Origin: Gammaproteobacteria bacterium
GTDB taxonomy: Bacteria > Pseudomonadota > Gammaproteobacteria > Steroidobacterales > Steroidobacteraceae
DNA length: 35,072 nucleotides
Assembly (NCBI GenBank): GCA_020846815.1
Contig: JADLDF010000334.1
Span: 1-35,072 of the forward strand
Reading direction: 5' to 3'
Every line of letters begins with the position of its first letter. Positions within the stretch are counted from its first letter, which is position 1. The notes under the pieces were generated by a model. That model saw only the letters and a list, made by a program, of their open reading frames with translations. It did no database searches and was not told where the DNA came from. Below are positions 19,021 through 26,425 of this stretch, one piece after another. Position numbers and translations under genes: made by a program.

Positions 19021-19094
19021 GCGGGCGTAGTTCAATGGCAGGACTGTAGCTTCCCAAGCTACTAACGTGGGTTCGACTCCCATCACCCGCTCCA
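19021..19094 (+). tRNA. tRNA-Gly(CCC)
   Basis: The 74-base gene folds as a complete cloverleaf with encoded CCA (19092-19094). The 7-base anticodon loop TTCCCAA, closed by GTAGC/GCTAC, gives anticodon CCC. The D stem GTTC/GGAC and the T arm GTGGG-TTCGACT-CCCAT fit. It closely resembles E. coli glyU. One oddity: the acceptor stem GCGGGCG pairs with CACCCGC, leaving a C6-A67 mismatch where glyU has C-G. It sits between the IS630 fragment and the catabolic operon, inside the proposed island, so it could be a carried tRNA or an old integration target. No integrase or second copy of its 3' end is seen here. Confidence 0.9.
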
Positions 19095-19108
19095 CCTCTC
19101 TCGTCGCG

Positions 19109-20056
19109 TCAGCCGCGCAGCGCCTTGCGCAGCGCCTCGATGGAATCCCGATTCGCCTGCGTGGTTACCCGGCTCGCGATGATCTGGAAAGCGTGCGGAA
19201 CGCCTGGGTAGATGTGCAGTTCCGTCGGCACGCCGGCATTCAACAATCTCTGCGCGTACGCAATGTTCTCATTCAGGAACAGGTCGAGCGCGCCGCATGC
19301 GATGTATGTCGCAGGCAGGCCGGACAGATCTCTTGCCCTCGCCGCGGCAGCGTAAGCCGAGACTTCCTCCGATCCTGGTGCGCACTCGAGCAGCGCACTC
19401 CATCCGTTGAAGTTGTCCTGCTGGTTCCAGACAAGCCCGCCGATGTGAGGTGCGATACCGTCAGCGACGGCAGTTCGATCATCGAGCATCGGATAGATCA
19501 GATGCTGGAAGGCAATCGGGAACTCGCCACGATCCCTGGTCAGTAATGCGAGGGCGGCGGCGAGGCCAGCGCCTGCGCTGTGGCCCGAGACGGCAATGCG
19601 GCGCTTATCGATCTGCAATTCGTCCGCCATGCAAAACAGCCACTTCAGCGCGGCATAGCAGTCCTCGACCGGCCCCGGGTGCTTGCAGGCCGGGGCGAGT
19701 CGGTAATCGACAGACAGGATCACGGCACCCAGCGTCTCGGCGTTCTTTTCGTCGTCCGCCACTAGCAGATCGGGCGAGCCGTAAACGTAGCCGCCGCCGT
19801 GCATGTACACGATGGCCGGCCGTGGAGCGGCGCACTGCGTCGGAACGTAAAGCAGCCCGCGGATGTCTGGCGCCCCCGGCGGTCCGGCGAACCAGACTTC
19901 GCGCTGCTCGACCGCCTCCGACCTGGGCTTGAACTGGGCTGAACCGACAGACGCTGGGTCGAACGGCGTTTCGCCATGGAAGATATCGACGATGGCGCGC
20001 ACCTCGGGATCGAGCAGATGCTCGCCGCGCATGGGTGATCTTCTCTGTTCGCTCAT
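19109..20056 (-). CDS. HSL-family alpha/beta hydrolase (esterase)
   Basis: The 315-residue product is a hormone-sensitive-lipase-type carboxylesterase. It has the oxyanion HGGGY motif (86-90), the nucleophile Ser160 in GHSAG, Asp258 in CGALDLF and His288 in GVPHAF. No signal peptide is present, so it should hydrolyse a short or aromatic ester in the cytosol. It is the last gene of the minus-strand operon; its ATG at 20056 overlaps the stop of the Lin0512 gene (ATGA). Being coupled to a 2-oxo-acid-dehydrogenase-like gene set suggests that it frees the substrate of that complex or removes a side product. The fold is certain, the substrate unknown. Confidence 0.92.
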   Translation of the reverse strand: MSEQRRSPMRGEHLLDPEVRAIVDIFHGETPFDPASVGSAQFKPRSEAVEQREVWFAGPPGAPDIRGLLYVPTQCAAPRPAIVYMHGGGYVYGSPDLLVADDEKNAETLGAVILSVDYRLAPACKHPGPVEDCYAALKWLFCMADELQIDKRRIAVSGHSAGAGLAAALALLTRDRGEFPIAFQHLIYPMLDDRTAVADGIAPHIGGLVWNQQDNFNGWSALLECAPGSEEVSAYAAAARARDLSGLPATYIACGALDLFLNENIAYAQRLLNAGVPTELHIYPGVPHAFQIIASRVTTQANRDSIEALRKALRG

Positions 20057-20430
20057 AGGCGTACCTGGTCCTTGTCGATCCACACGGTGACCGCTGCATT
20101 GGCCAGCAGGATGCTGTCGCCCTCGCCGAGAGCGGGCACGTGCAGGCCGCGCGCCAGCATGCCGCCCGCGACGACCTCGACGTCCGCGGCCCCGAACGGG
20201 ATCAGCTTGCGGATCTCGGCAACGTCGACTCTTTCTGGGAAAGGGCAACCGATCTTGACCTCGATGCGCATCGCAGCACTGGGATCAGTCAGTCCGAGCA
20301 ATTCCTCCAGCCCGCACATGCAGCAGTGGGACATCGCGCCTTTGACCGCGCGTGTCGACGCCTTGGTTGCGTCCAGGCCGTGGAGGTCCACGCCGGTGTC
20401 GAACTCGACCAGGAATCGCTTGAAAGTCAA
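20053..20430 (-). CDS. Lin0512 family protein
   Basis: The 125-residue protein resembles the uncharacterised Lin0512 family: KRFLVEFDTGVDLHGLDATKASTRAVKGAM at the start, RIEVKIGCPFPERVDVAEIRKLIPFG in the middle, VEVVAGGMLARG and a terminal LLANAAVTVWI. The family usually has NCLPGL where this protein has HCCMCGL, giving three cysteines close together (36, 37 and 39). I place the start at TTG 20430, four bases after the AcoX stop, because AGAGGA lies seven bases upstream and the residues then match the family start. Position between AcoX-like and esterase genes suggests a role in the same pathway. No activity is known to me for the family. Confidence 0.8.
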   Translation of the reverse strand: MTFKRFLVEFDTGVDLHGLDATKASTRAVKGAMSHCCMCGLEELLGLTDPSAAMRIEVKIGCPFPERVDVAEIRKLIPFGAADVEVVAGGMLARGLHVPALGEGDSILLANAAVTVWIDKDQVRL

Positions 20431-20434
20431 GGGT

Positions 20435-21448
20435 TCATCCTCTGGCTGGCTGGGCGAAATAGCCGTTGGCATGCGCCGTCTCGAGCGTCCTGCGCACATC
20501 GACCTTCATCGGGCCGTTCCGCGTGATGCGCATGCCCACCGATTCCCCCCGCTCCAGACGGACTTCGCGTTCCCCATCGAGCGCCAGCATGCCGGCCTCC
20601 GTCATGGTCCACGTCAGCGTCTGATCGAGTGGCACGATTTCCGGTCTCTCGAGTCGGAAGGGCGCGATCACTCCGGCCGCAAGCGCAGCGCGCACGTTGG
20701 TATCTCCGGCGGCACAATCCGCCACGGCGCCGTGGTCGTCGTCTGCTCCCACGATGAAGGTCGAGGCCACCACCGAGGAGAAGCCGATCGAAGCCGGATG
20801 GCACTGCGTCACCATTACTCGCTGTATGTCGTCCCGTTGCCAGATGGCCTTGGCGCCGCCGTAGGCAAGTCCCGAAAGTACGGCATCGACCAGGGCGATA
20901 TCGGCCATCGCTCCATCGCGAAGGATCTCGATGCGCTTGCTACGTTCGCACGCTTGTTCCCGCGCCGCCGCGCCGTCGGCAATCGCCGCTGCGGCCATGC
21001 CCACCACCGTGCCTTCGATCATCTCCGGATATACGTTGTTGGTGCCGGTCGAGAGACTGATCATCGGCGTAGTCGTTTCGCTCTTGGCGGCGGCCCGACT
21101 CGTGCCGTCGCCGCCGACGACGACCAGCACGGCGGCTCCCAGCGATTCGACATGGCGCGCGAACTCCGTCGTGTCGGCGGGACTGTCCGTCATCGGGAGG
21201 TCAGGGAGGATGACCGTGCCCTTCGCGACAGCCTGCGCTTGCTCTTCGAGGTTCTGCTTGATTAGCGGCCCGAACGAATAGCTGTCCGGCATGATGACGA
21301 CCTTATGGCCGCCCATCTGGTATGCAGCGAGGATGATGCGCTCGACGATGTTCGACTTCTCGCGGTTGCTGTAAACCGAGGCGTGCGAGACGAGCCGACG
21401 TATGTCCCGGCCTGAGGCCGGATTCGCAGCGATCGCAATCAGTCCCAT
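20435..21448 (-). CDS. AcoX-like protein (NAD-kinase fold)
   Basis: The 337-residue protein has the ATP-NAD kinase fold as used by AcoX, the conserved but poorly understood member of acetoin dehydrogenase operons. Key motifs are ANPASGRDIRRLV (8-20), GGDGTSR (112-118) with the NAD-kinase-type GGDGT, and STGTNNVYPE (133-142). The C-terminal third (from about residue 230) lacks obvious kinase features. It follows the E2 gene by 84 bases, and a perfect 14-base palindrome (GCAGCGATCGCTGC, 21494-21507) lies in that gap. AcoX is neither E1, E2 nor E3; a metabolite-repair or cofactor role is possible. Family call good, function unknown. Confidence 0.85.
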   Translation of the reverse strand: MGLIAIAANPASGRDIRRLVSHASVYSNREKSNIVERIILAAYQMGGHKVVIMPDSYSFGPLIKQNLEEQAQAVAKGTVILPDLPMTDSPADTTEFARHVESLGAAVLVVVGGDGTSRAAAKSETTTPMISLSTGTNNVYPEMIEGTVVGMAAAAIADGAAAREQACERSKRIEILRDGAMADIALVDAVLSGLAYGGAKAIWQRDDIQRVMVTQCHPASIGFSSVVASTFIVGADDDHGAVADCAAGDTNVRAALAAGVIAPFRLERPEIVPLDQTLTWTMTEAGMLALDGEREVRLERGESVGMRITRNGPMKVDVRRTLETAHANGYFAQPARG

Positions 21449-21532
21449 CAGGGTTCCTTCGAGGCGTGGAAGTGCGGTTGGGCGTTTAGGGCCGCAGCGA
21501 TCGCTGCTTTGCGATCGCGCGTCGGGCGAACA

Positions 21533-22276
21533 TCACGGGTTCGCCGGTGCCGCGTCCTCCGCGCCCGTTTTGTACATGGAGTGCCACGGATCCGAGATCG
21601 CTTCGATCAGCGCCTGCAGGAACTTCGCCACGTGGATGCCGTCGACGAGGCCGTGGTCGGTGGTGATGGACAGCGTGACCTCGTCGCGCGGGACGACGTT
21701 GCCAGCATCATTGAACCCCGGAACACGGCGAATGCGACCAACGCCGAGTATTCCGCCTTGCGGTGGGGAGAGCAGCGGGGTGAACCCGTCCATCGGAAAC
21801 ATGCCGAGGTTGCTGATGGAGAACGTGGCGCCGTCCAGCTTCACTCGCATGAGCTTGCCGCGTTTCAGATAGTCGTACGTCTGCCGCAATTCGACAGCGA
21901 CCTGCTCCACGGTCTTCGACTGGGTCTCGCTGATCACGGGGGCCATCAGATTGCCGTTGATGTCGGCCATCATCCCGATGTTGACGCTGCGGTAGTAAAC
22001 GATTTCACTCTCGCCGCGGCTGGCGTTGAGTTCCGGCACACGCGTCAGCGCATTCGCGGCCGCCTTGACAAACAGGTCGCCAAACGAGATGGAGACCCCG
22101 CGTTCCTTCAGTTCCTGCCGGAAGCGGACCAATGCACCGGCATCGACGACAACCATCCCGGTGCCCTGGGGATAGTGCTGCATGCCGTGGGTCAACCGCT
22201 CCGCAATTGTCTGCCGAACGCGCGACAGCGGCACGGTCTGCCGTATCACGCGATCTTCGCTGTCACGTTCGAGCAC
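21533..22276 (-). CDS. Free-standing 2-oxo acid dehydrogenase E2 acyltransferase domain
   Basis: This 247-residue protein is the catalytic domain of an E2 dihydrolipoyl acyltransferase and nothing else. It has the LSRVRQTIAERL start (17-28), the ISNLGMFPMDGFTPLLSPPQGGILGVG core (154-180) and the active-site TTDHGLVDG with His208 and Asp212. The usual motif is DHRVIDG, so Arg is replaced by Gly. There is no lipoyl domain and no peripheral-subunit-binding domain; the lipoyl domain is the separate gene just upstream. I take GTG at 22276, 14 bases after the lipoyl stop, with GGGGA nearby; the frame is open further up but that overlaps the lipoyl gene. It should move an acyl group from lipoyl to CoA. 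Confidence 0.87.
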   Translation of the reverse strand: MLERDSEDRVIRQTVPLSRVRQTIAERLTHGMQHYPQGTGMVVVDAGALVRFRQELKERGVSISFGDLFVKAAANALTRVPELNASRGESEIVYYRSVNIGMMADINGNLMAPVISETQSKTVEQVAVELRQTYDYLKRGKLMRVKLDGATFSISNLGMFPMDGFTPLLSPPQGGILGVGRIRRVPGFNDAGNVVPRDEVTLSITTDHGLVDGIHVAKFLQALIEAISDPWHSMYKTGAEDAAPANP

Positions 22277-22290
22277 TTTGCGCGTCCCCG

Positions 22291-22542
22291 TCAGTCCTCG
22301 TCCTCGGCGTCGATGTAGCCCAGCACGAAGCCCACTGGATAGGTCTCGTTTTCCTTGGCGACCAGTTCGAGCACCACTCCGGAATAAAGAGATTCGACGT
22401 CTGCGTTGGTCTTTTCGGTTTCGACCTCGCAAAGTACATCGTCCTCATCCACCCGCTGGCCAACCTGGACCCGCCAGACGAGGAGCTTGGCCTCCTCCAT
22501 CTTCGCCCCGAATCGAGGCATGTTGATTTCTCTTCGTGCCAC
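22291..22542 (-). CDS. Free-standing lipoyl-domain carrier protein
   Basis: This is a single lipoyl domain of 83 residues with the lipoylation site Lys44 in VETEKTNADVES, and the second-half GVVLELVAKENETYPVG typical of E2 swinging arms. The tail AEDED is acidic and there is no linker to a catalytic domain. It starts with GTG at 22542, with AGGAG seven bases upstream. Placed between E1beta and the E2 catalytic gene, it must act as a mobile carrier that takes the acyl group from E1 and gives it to the separate E2. A biotinyl domain is less likely, as the Met-Lys-Met signature is absent. Confidence 0.9.
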   Translation of the reverse strand: MARREINMPRFGAKMEEAKLLVWRVQVGQRVDEDDVLCEVETEKTNADVESLYSGVVLELVAKENETYPVGFVLGYIDAEDED

Positions 22543-22571
22543 TGCAGCGCTCCTGGAGGCGTGAGATCGAA

Positions 22572-23549
22572 TTATGCGGCTGGAGGGCTCCGGCCCATGA
22601 CCTGGTAAATCGCCGCCCGGATCTGCGCCTTGTTGACGACCACGTCGAGGTCGACGCTGAAGCAGGGAATGGCGGTCATTGGGGTGCCGGCGCGCACAGG
22701 CGGAGCCTTGAAGTTGCGAGGGTCATCCTCGACGACCGCCGTGATGATTTCCGCGCCCGGGCCGAACTTGTAGGGCTCTTCGTGCGCAACCACCAATCGG
22801 CCGGTCTTCCGAACGGACTCCACGATCGTCTTCTTGTCGAGCGGGCACAGCGTGCGCGGATCGACGACCTCGATGCTGATCCCGTCGAGGGCCAGTTCCT
22901 CCGCCAGTTCCATCGTGTAGGAATAGGCGAGCTGCCAGCAGACCACCGTGACATCGGTTCCCTGCCGGGCGACATAGGCCTTGCCAAGCGGCACGACGTA
23001 TTCGTCGTCGGGAACTTCGCCCGAGCATTTGTAGTTGAGCCGGTTGTGCAGGAATACGAGGACGACGTCGTCGTCGCGGATGGCTGATTTCAGCAGTCCC
23101 TTGACGTCGTGCGGCGTGCTCGGCAGCGCGATCTTCACGCCCGGCACGTTGGTGAACCAGCCGGCCACCTTCTGCGAGTGGTTGTTGCCAAGCCCTACGC
23201 CGGCGCCGCTGGCGGCGGTCACTACCATCGGCACCTTGACGTTGCCGTTGCTCCAGAAGCGGATCTTGGCGGCCTGGTTGACGATCGCGTCGAAGCCCAG
23301 TGACGTGAAGTCCTCGAACATCAGATCGCAGATCGGGCGCAGTCCCGCCAAAGCCATGCCGATCGCGCCATTGGTCATAAGGGCCTCGGCGATCGGCATG
23401 TCGACGACGTTGTCGGGCACCGCCTTCTTGATGCGCGGACGGAAGTCGTCCCCGCTGATGCCCTGACCGAGCAGCACGACGTTCGAGTCGCGACGCATTT
23501 CCTCGATGACAGCGTCGTCGTAGGCCTGATGGAACGTGATGAAACTCAT
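22572..23549 (-). CDS. 2-oxo acid / acetoin-type dehydrogenase E1 beta subunit
   Basis: The 325-residue protein is the beta subunit of a thiamine-diphosphate E1. It has DMPIAEA (50-56) with Glu55, which activates the cofactor, then MALAGLRPICDLMFEDFTS, HSQKVAGWFTNVPGVKIALPSTPHDVKGLL, and the C-terminal VVDPRTLCPLDKKTI and TGRLVVAHE. Similarity is to the acetoin/branched-chain group. Its ATG overlaps the E1alpha stop (ATGA) and has GGAGGGG upstream, so E1 subunits are made in a fixed ratio. The lipoyl gene follows after 29 bases. The substrate cannot be told from the sequence. Confidence 0.93.
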   Translation of the reverse strand: MSFITFHQAYDDAVIEEMRRDSNVVLLGQGISGDDFRPRIKKAVPDNVVDMPIAEALMTNGAIGMALAGLRPICDLMFEDFTSLGFDAIVNQAAKIRFWSNGNVKVPMVVTAASGAGVGLGNNHSQKVAGWFTNVPGVKIALPSTPHDVKGLLKSAIRDDDVVLVFLHNRLNYKCSGEVPDDEYVVPLGKAYVARQGTDVTVVCWQLAYSYTMELAEELALDGISIEVVDPRTLCPLDKKTIVESVRKTGRLVVAHEEPYKFGPGAEIITAVVEDDPRNFKAPPVRAGTPMTAIPCFSVDLDVVVNKAQIRAAIYQVMGRSPPAA

Positions 23550-24550
23550 ACCAACCCCTCCATCGGAGTGGCCCACATGACATTGAGTTTGACGATGTCC
23601 GCGACAGTCGGCTTGTTGCCTGGCGTCTGGCATTCCTGATAAACGCTTTCTGCGAGGTTGCGGATGGTCTTGCGGACTTCCTTGGTGATCGCCGCCAACT
23701 CGTCGGCCGTTGCGACCTGGTTTTCGACGAGGAACTTCTCGTAGCGGGCCACGGGGTCCGGGTATCGCTTCATCATGGCCTCGTGATAGGTCGGGTCGCG
23801 GTACGTCGCCTGGTCACCTGCGTAGTGGCCGGTGATGCGGTAGGTTCTTGCCTCGATGAGGCTCGGCAGCGATTTACGGCGGGCGCGGTCCAGCGCGACG
23901 TCGACCACTTCCCGCATGGCCAGCAGGTCGTTGCCATCGACGACGACCGCGTCCATCCCGCACGCCCGCCCACGGTCGGCGATGTTCTCGCCGGAGCGGT
24001 AGTAGCTCGGATCCATGTTCTGCGAGAAGCCGTTGTTCTCGACGATGTAGACGATCGGCAGCTTGACCGTCGCAGCCCAGTCGAGGGCCTCGTGAACCAT
24101 GCCCTCGCTGAAGGTTCCGTCCCCCATCAGCTGCACGATCGCCTTCCCGGGATTCATGCGCTTGAGCGCGTAGGCGTATCCGGTTGCAATCGGAGCACCC
24201 GTGCCGAGGATGGAGGGATTCGGCAGGAAGCCGACCTCAGGAACGCACAGGTGAAAGTCGCTCGAGATGCCGCCATGCTGACCGGACTTGAGGCCGACCT
24301 GTTCGGCGAGGAACTTGCGCATGTCCAGTCGGTGCAGGTGCAGCGGCCGGCATCGATGCGACGGCATGAAGGGTTCGTCCGGACGCAGTGAGTGAGCCAC
24401 TGCCGTTCCGATGGCTTCCTGGTTGAGGCTGAGATGGAACATGCCCTGCAGGCGGCCCTGCGTGTTCTGGCGGTCGAGTTCCTTGTCGTAAAGACGGCCC
24501 GTCAGCATCGTCCTGTACATGGCCATCAATTCATCGGTGGAGTATTTCAT
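23546..24550 (-). CDS. 2-oxo acid / acetoin-type dehydrogenase E1 alpha subunit
   Basis: The 334-residue protein has the thiamine-diphosphate motif GDGTFSEG (143-150) ending in ENN (171-173), the GTGAPIATGYAYA segment (117-127) and TYRITGHYAGD (236-246), all typical of E1alpha. Two canonical sites differ. The usual SHRGHG loop reads SHRCRPLH (64-71), and the GGSMH loop reads GGISSDFH (93-100). These line the active site, so substrate scope may differ from pyruvate or acetoin enzymes. It is the first gene of the seven-gene operon and is divergent from the acyl-CoA dehydrogenase across 297 bases that hold the palindromic operator. No E3 gene is in the island, so a housekeeping dihydrolipoamide dehydrogenase must serve. 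Confidence 0.93.
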   Translation of the reverse strand: MKYSTDELMAMYRTMLTGRLYDKELDRQNTQGRLQGMFHLSLNQEAIGTAVAHSLRPDEPFMPSHRCRPLHLHRLDMRKFLAEQVGLKSGQHGGISSDFHLCVPEVGFLPNPSILGTGAPIATGYAYALKRMNPGKAIVQLMGDGTFSEGMVHEALDWAATVKLPIVYIVENNGFSQNMDPSYYRSGENIADRGRACGMDAVVVDGNDLLAMREVVDVALDRARRKSLPSLIEARTYRITGHYAGDQATYRDPTYHEAMMKRYPDPVARYEKFLVENQVATADELAAITKEVRKTIRNLAESVYQECQTPGNKPTVADIVKLNVMWATPMEGLV

Positions 24551-24661
24551 GGTGCCAAGGGCGCCTCCCGCGGTTTTCAGGTGCCGTATGACGACGGGCG
24601 TCGTAGTGCGCTCGAGCGTCGCCGCAGCGCGCCTTGTTCAGAGGCTCCTCCACGGCTCCGA

Positions 24662-24676
24662 ATGAGTTACACTCAT
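24662..24676. promoter_or_regulatory. Palindromic operator, copy 1 (ATGAGT-TAC-ACTCAT)
   Basis: A perfect 6-3-6 inverted repeat stands in the divergent region, 112 bases upstream of E1alpha and about 172 bases before the acyl-CoA dehydrogenase. The same arms with flanking matches (AATGAGTT..ACTCATC) recur at 26265-26279 upstream of tetR. The length suits a TetR dimer. A TTTACA is present on the minus strand upstream of this site, but I cannot fix the promoters. A half-site AATGAGT occurs at 24786-24792. Confidence 0.7.
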
Positions 24677-24722
24677 CGCACGCTATAGGTTTGCGGAATA
24701 TTTGTAAATAGCTTGTCTCCGC

Positions 24723-24739
24723 GAGCAATAACCTTGCTC
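24723..24739. promoter_or_regulatory. Second inverted repeat in the divergent region
   Basis: GAGCAA-TAACC-TTGCTC is a perfect 6-5-6 inverted repeat 46 bases from operator copy 1 and about 109 bases before the acyl-CoA dehydrogenase. It may bind another regulator. It is not found upstream of tetR. Confidence 0.3.
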
Positions 24740-24847
24740 AATTGAAGCTCTGATGCCGCCAATACGACCTCGACAAGTGCCACGAAATGAGTAAACCTTA
24801 ATTTGGCGCGACGTGCCATCTTCGCACCGCATTGCAGCGGAGGATGC

Positions 24848-26101
24848 ATGAGCTTCGAATACAGTGTGCGTACCCGGGATCTCGTGAGCCGCGTCACCGG
24901 CTTCATGGAGAGCTACGTCCTCCCTTCCAATGCGCGATGGCATGCCGAGGTGGCCGCGGGGAACCGCCATCCCGGATTCATGGAAGACCTCAAGGCACAG
25001 GCTCGGCGCGAAGGGCTTTGGAACCTCTTCCTGCCGGCTCTCAAGGAGTCGGAGCCGGGGACGCGCCTGACCAACCTCGAGTACGCGCCCGTGGCCGAAG
25101 TGATGGGTCGCGTGCCGTGGGCATCCGAGGTATTCAACTGCAGTGCGCCGGACACGGGCAACATGGAACTGCTGCACCTCTTTGCCACTCCGCAGCAGCG
25201 CCTCGACTGGCTCGATCCGCTGCTCCGCGGTGAAATCCGGTCGTGCTTCGCGATGACGGAGCCGGACGTGGCTTCGTCCGATGCCACGAACATTGAGACC
25301 CGGATCGAGCGCGACGGCGCCGAGTACGTCATCTCCGGCCGCAAGTGGTTTATCACGGGTGCGCATCATCCCCTGTGCCGCACGGCCATCGTGCTCGGAG
25401 TGACGGATCCCGCCGCTGCCGACCATGCGCGCCATTCCATGGTGCTGGTTCCCATGGATACGCCTGGCGTGGAGATCGTGCGCAGCATTCCGATTCTCCA
25501 CCACGAAGCCCCCGAAGGACACAGCGAGCTGGTCTTTCGGAACGTGCGCGTGCCGGCCACGAACCTGCTCGGCGAGGAGGGCCGCGGATTCGCTCTGGCG
25601 CAGGCGCGGCTCGGGCCGGGCCGCATTCACCACTGCATGCGCACCATCGGCCAGTGCGAGCTCGCGCTCGAACTCATGTGCCAGCGCGCGCTCGAGCGCA
25701 AGGCCTTTGCCAAGCGACTCGCCGACTATGCCAACGTGCAGGACTGGATCGCCGAGTCACGGATCGAGATCGACCAGGCGCGCCTGCATGCGTTGAGCAT
25801 CGCGGACAAGATCGATCGGTTGGGCAACCAGGCGGCGCGAGTCGATGTGTCCGCGATCAAGGTCATTGCTCCGCGCCTGCAGGTTCGCGTCGTGGACCGG
25901 GCGATACAGGTGTTCGGCGCCATGGGGCTGACCTCGGACACGCCGCTCGCCTGGTTGTACGGATGGGGTCGTGCCCTGCGATTCATCGACGGGCCCGACG
26001 AAGTCCATCTGCGCGTGGTTGCGCGCGATGAATTACGCCGGCAGAAAGGTCGCGCAGCGAGCCTGGCCCATCATTTCGTAACGCCGCCGCAGGCTCACTA
26101 G
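24848..26101 (+). CDS. ACAD10/11-like acyl-CoA dehydrogenase
   Basis: The 417-residue protein is an FAD acyl-CoA dehydrogenase with MTEPDVASSDATNI (136-149), GRKWFITGA (164-172) and VFGAMGL (355-361). It most resembles the ACAD10/ACAD11 group: LVPMDTPGVEIVR, then LGPGRIHHCMR (255-265) and RALRFIDGPDEVH (375-387) in place of the YEGT-type active-site end of ordinary short-chain enzymes. In mammals and in the Pseudomonas levulinate pathway such enzymes work with an APH-fold kinase on 4-hydroxyacyl-CoA. The matching kinase is a separate gene here at 30690-31784. The start is the ATG at 24848, with GGAGG four bases upstream. It is divergent from E1alpha. Confidence 0.92.
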   Translation: MSFEYSVRTRDLVSRVTGFMESYVLPSNARWHAEVAAGNRHPGFMEDLKAQARREGLWNLFLPALKESEPGTRLTNLEYAPVAEVMGRVPWASEVFNCSAPDTGNMELLHLFATPQQRLDWLDPLLRGEIRSCFAMTEPDVASSDATNIETRIERDGAEYVISGRKWFITGAHHPLCRTAIVLGVTDPAAADHARHSMVLVPMDTPGVEIVRSIPILHHEAPEGHSELVFRNVRVPATNLLGEEGRGFALAQARLGPGRIHHCMRTIGQCELALELMCQRALERKAFAKRLADYANVQDWIAESRIEIDQARLHALSIADKIDRLGNQAARVDVSAIKVIAPRLQVRVVDRAIQVFGAMGLTSDTPLAWLYGWGRALRFIDGPDEVHLRVVARDELRRQKGRAASLAHHFVTPPQAH

Positions 26102-26132
26102 CCTGCGTTACTGAGTCCAGCACACAGCTGCG

Positions 26133-26150
26133 GGCGCGGCTCGCCGCGCC
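26133..26150 (+). terminator. Hairpin after the acyl-CoA dehydrogenase
   Basis: GGCGCGGC-TC-GCCGCGCC is a perfect 8-base repeat 31 bases after the stop. No T run follows, so it may only be a stabilising stem-loop. Confidence 0.4.
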
Positions 26151-26247
26151 GTCCAATCGCGCCATCGAGCACGGCTGTTGCTGCACTGCGTTAACAATCG
26201 CTCGAGCTACTGAGGGCCACTCCGGGCGAAAATAAAGGCAAAACGTA

Positions 26248-26276
26248 TTGACATGACTCCGTTAATGAGTTGTACT
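26248..26276 (+). promoter_or_regulatory. Promoter for tetR
   Basis: A consensus TTGACA (26248-26253) is followed after 17 bases by TGTACT (26271-26276). The -10 lies inside operator copy 2, so binding would block RNA polymerase. The start of transcription would be near 26283, leaving a leader of about 140 bases before the ATG. The stretch 26151-26247 has no other feature that I can support. Confidence 0.6.
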
Positions 26277-26279
26277 CAT
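26265..26279. promoter_or_regulatory. Palindromic operator, copy 2 (ATGAGT-TGT-ACTCAT)
   Basis: It has the same arms and spacing as 24662-24676; only the three central bases and a few flanking bases differ. It overlaps the -10 of the proposed tetR promoter. This fits an autorepressed TetR regulator, inferred from position and symmetry. Confidence 0.72.
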
Positions 26280-26425
26280 CTCATGTGGGAGCCATCGCTT
26301 CCGGCCTCAGGCTGTGACGGGGACATCTGTCGTGTGGAACGTTAGGAAAACCCTCACTCCACGAAGCGCACAACTGCAACCATGTGCGGCCGCCGCGATG
26401 CGCGGCATTCCACGGAGTCATGAGG

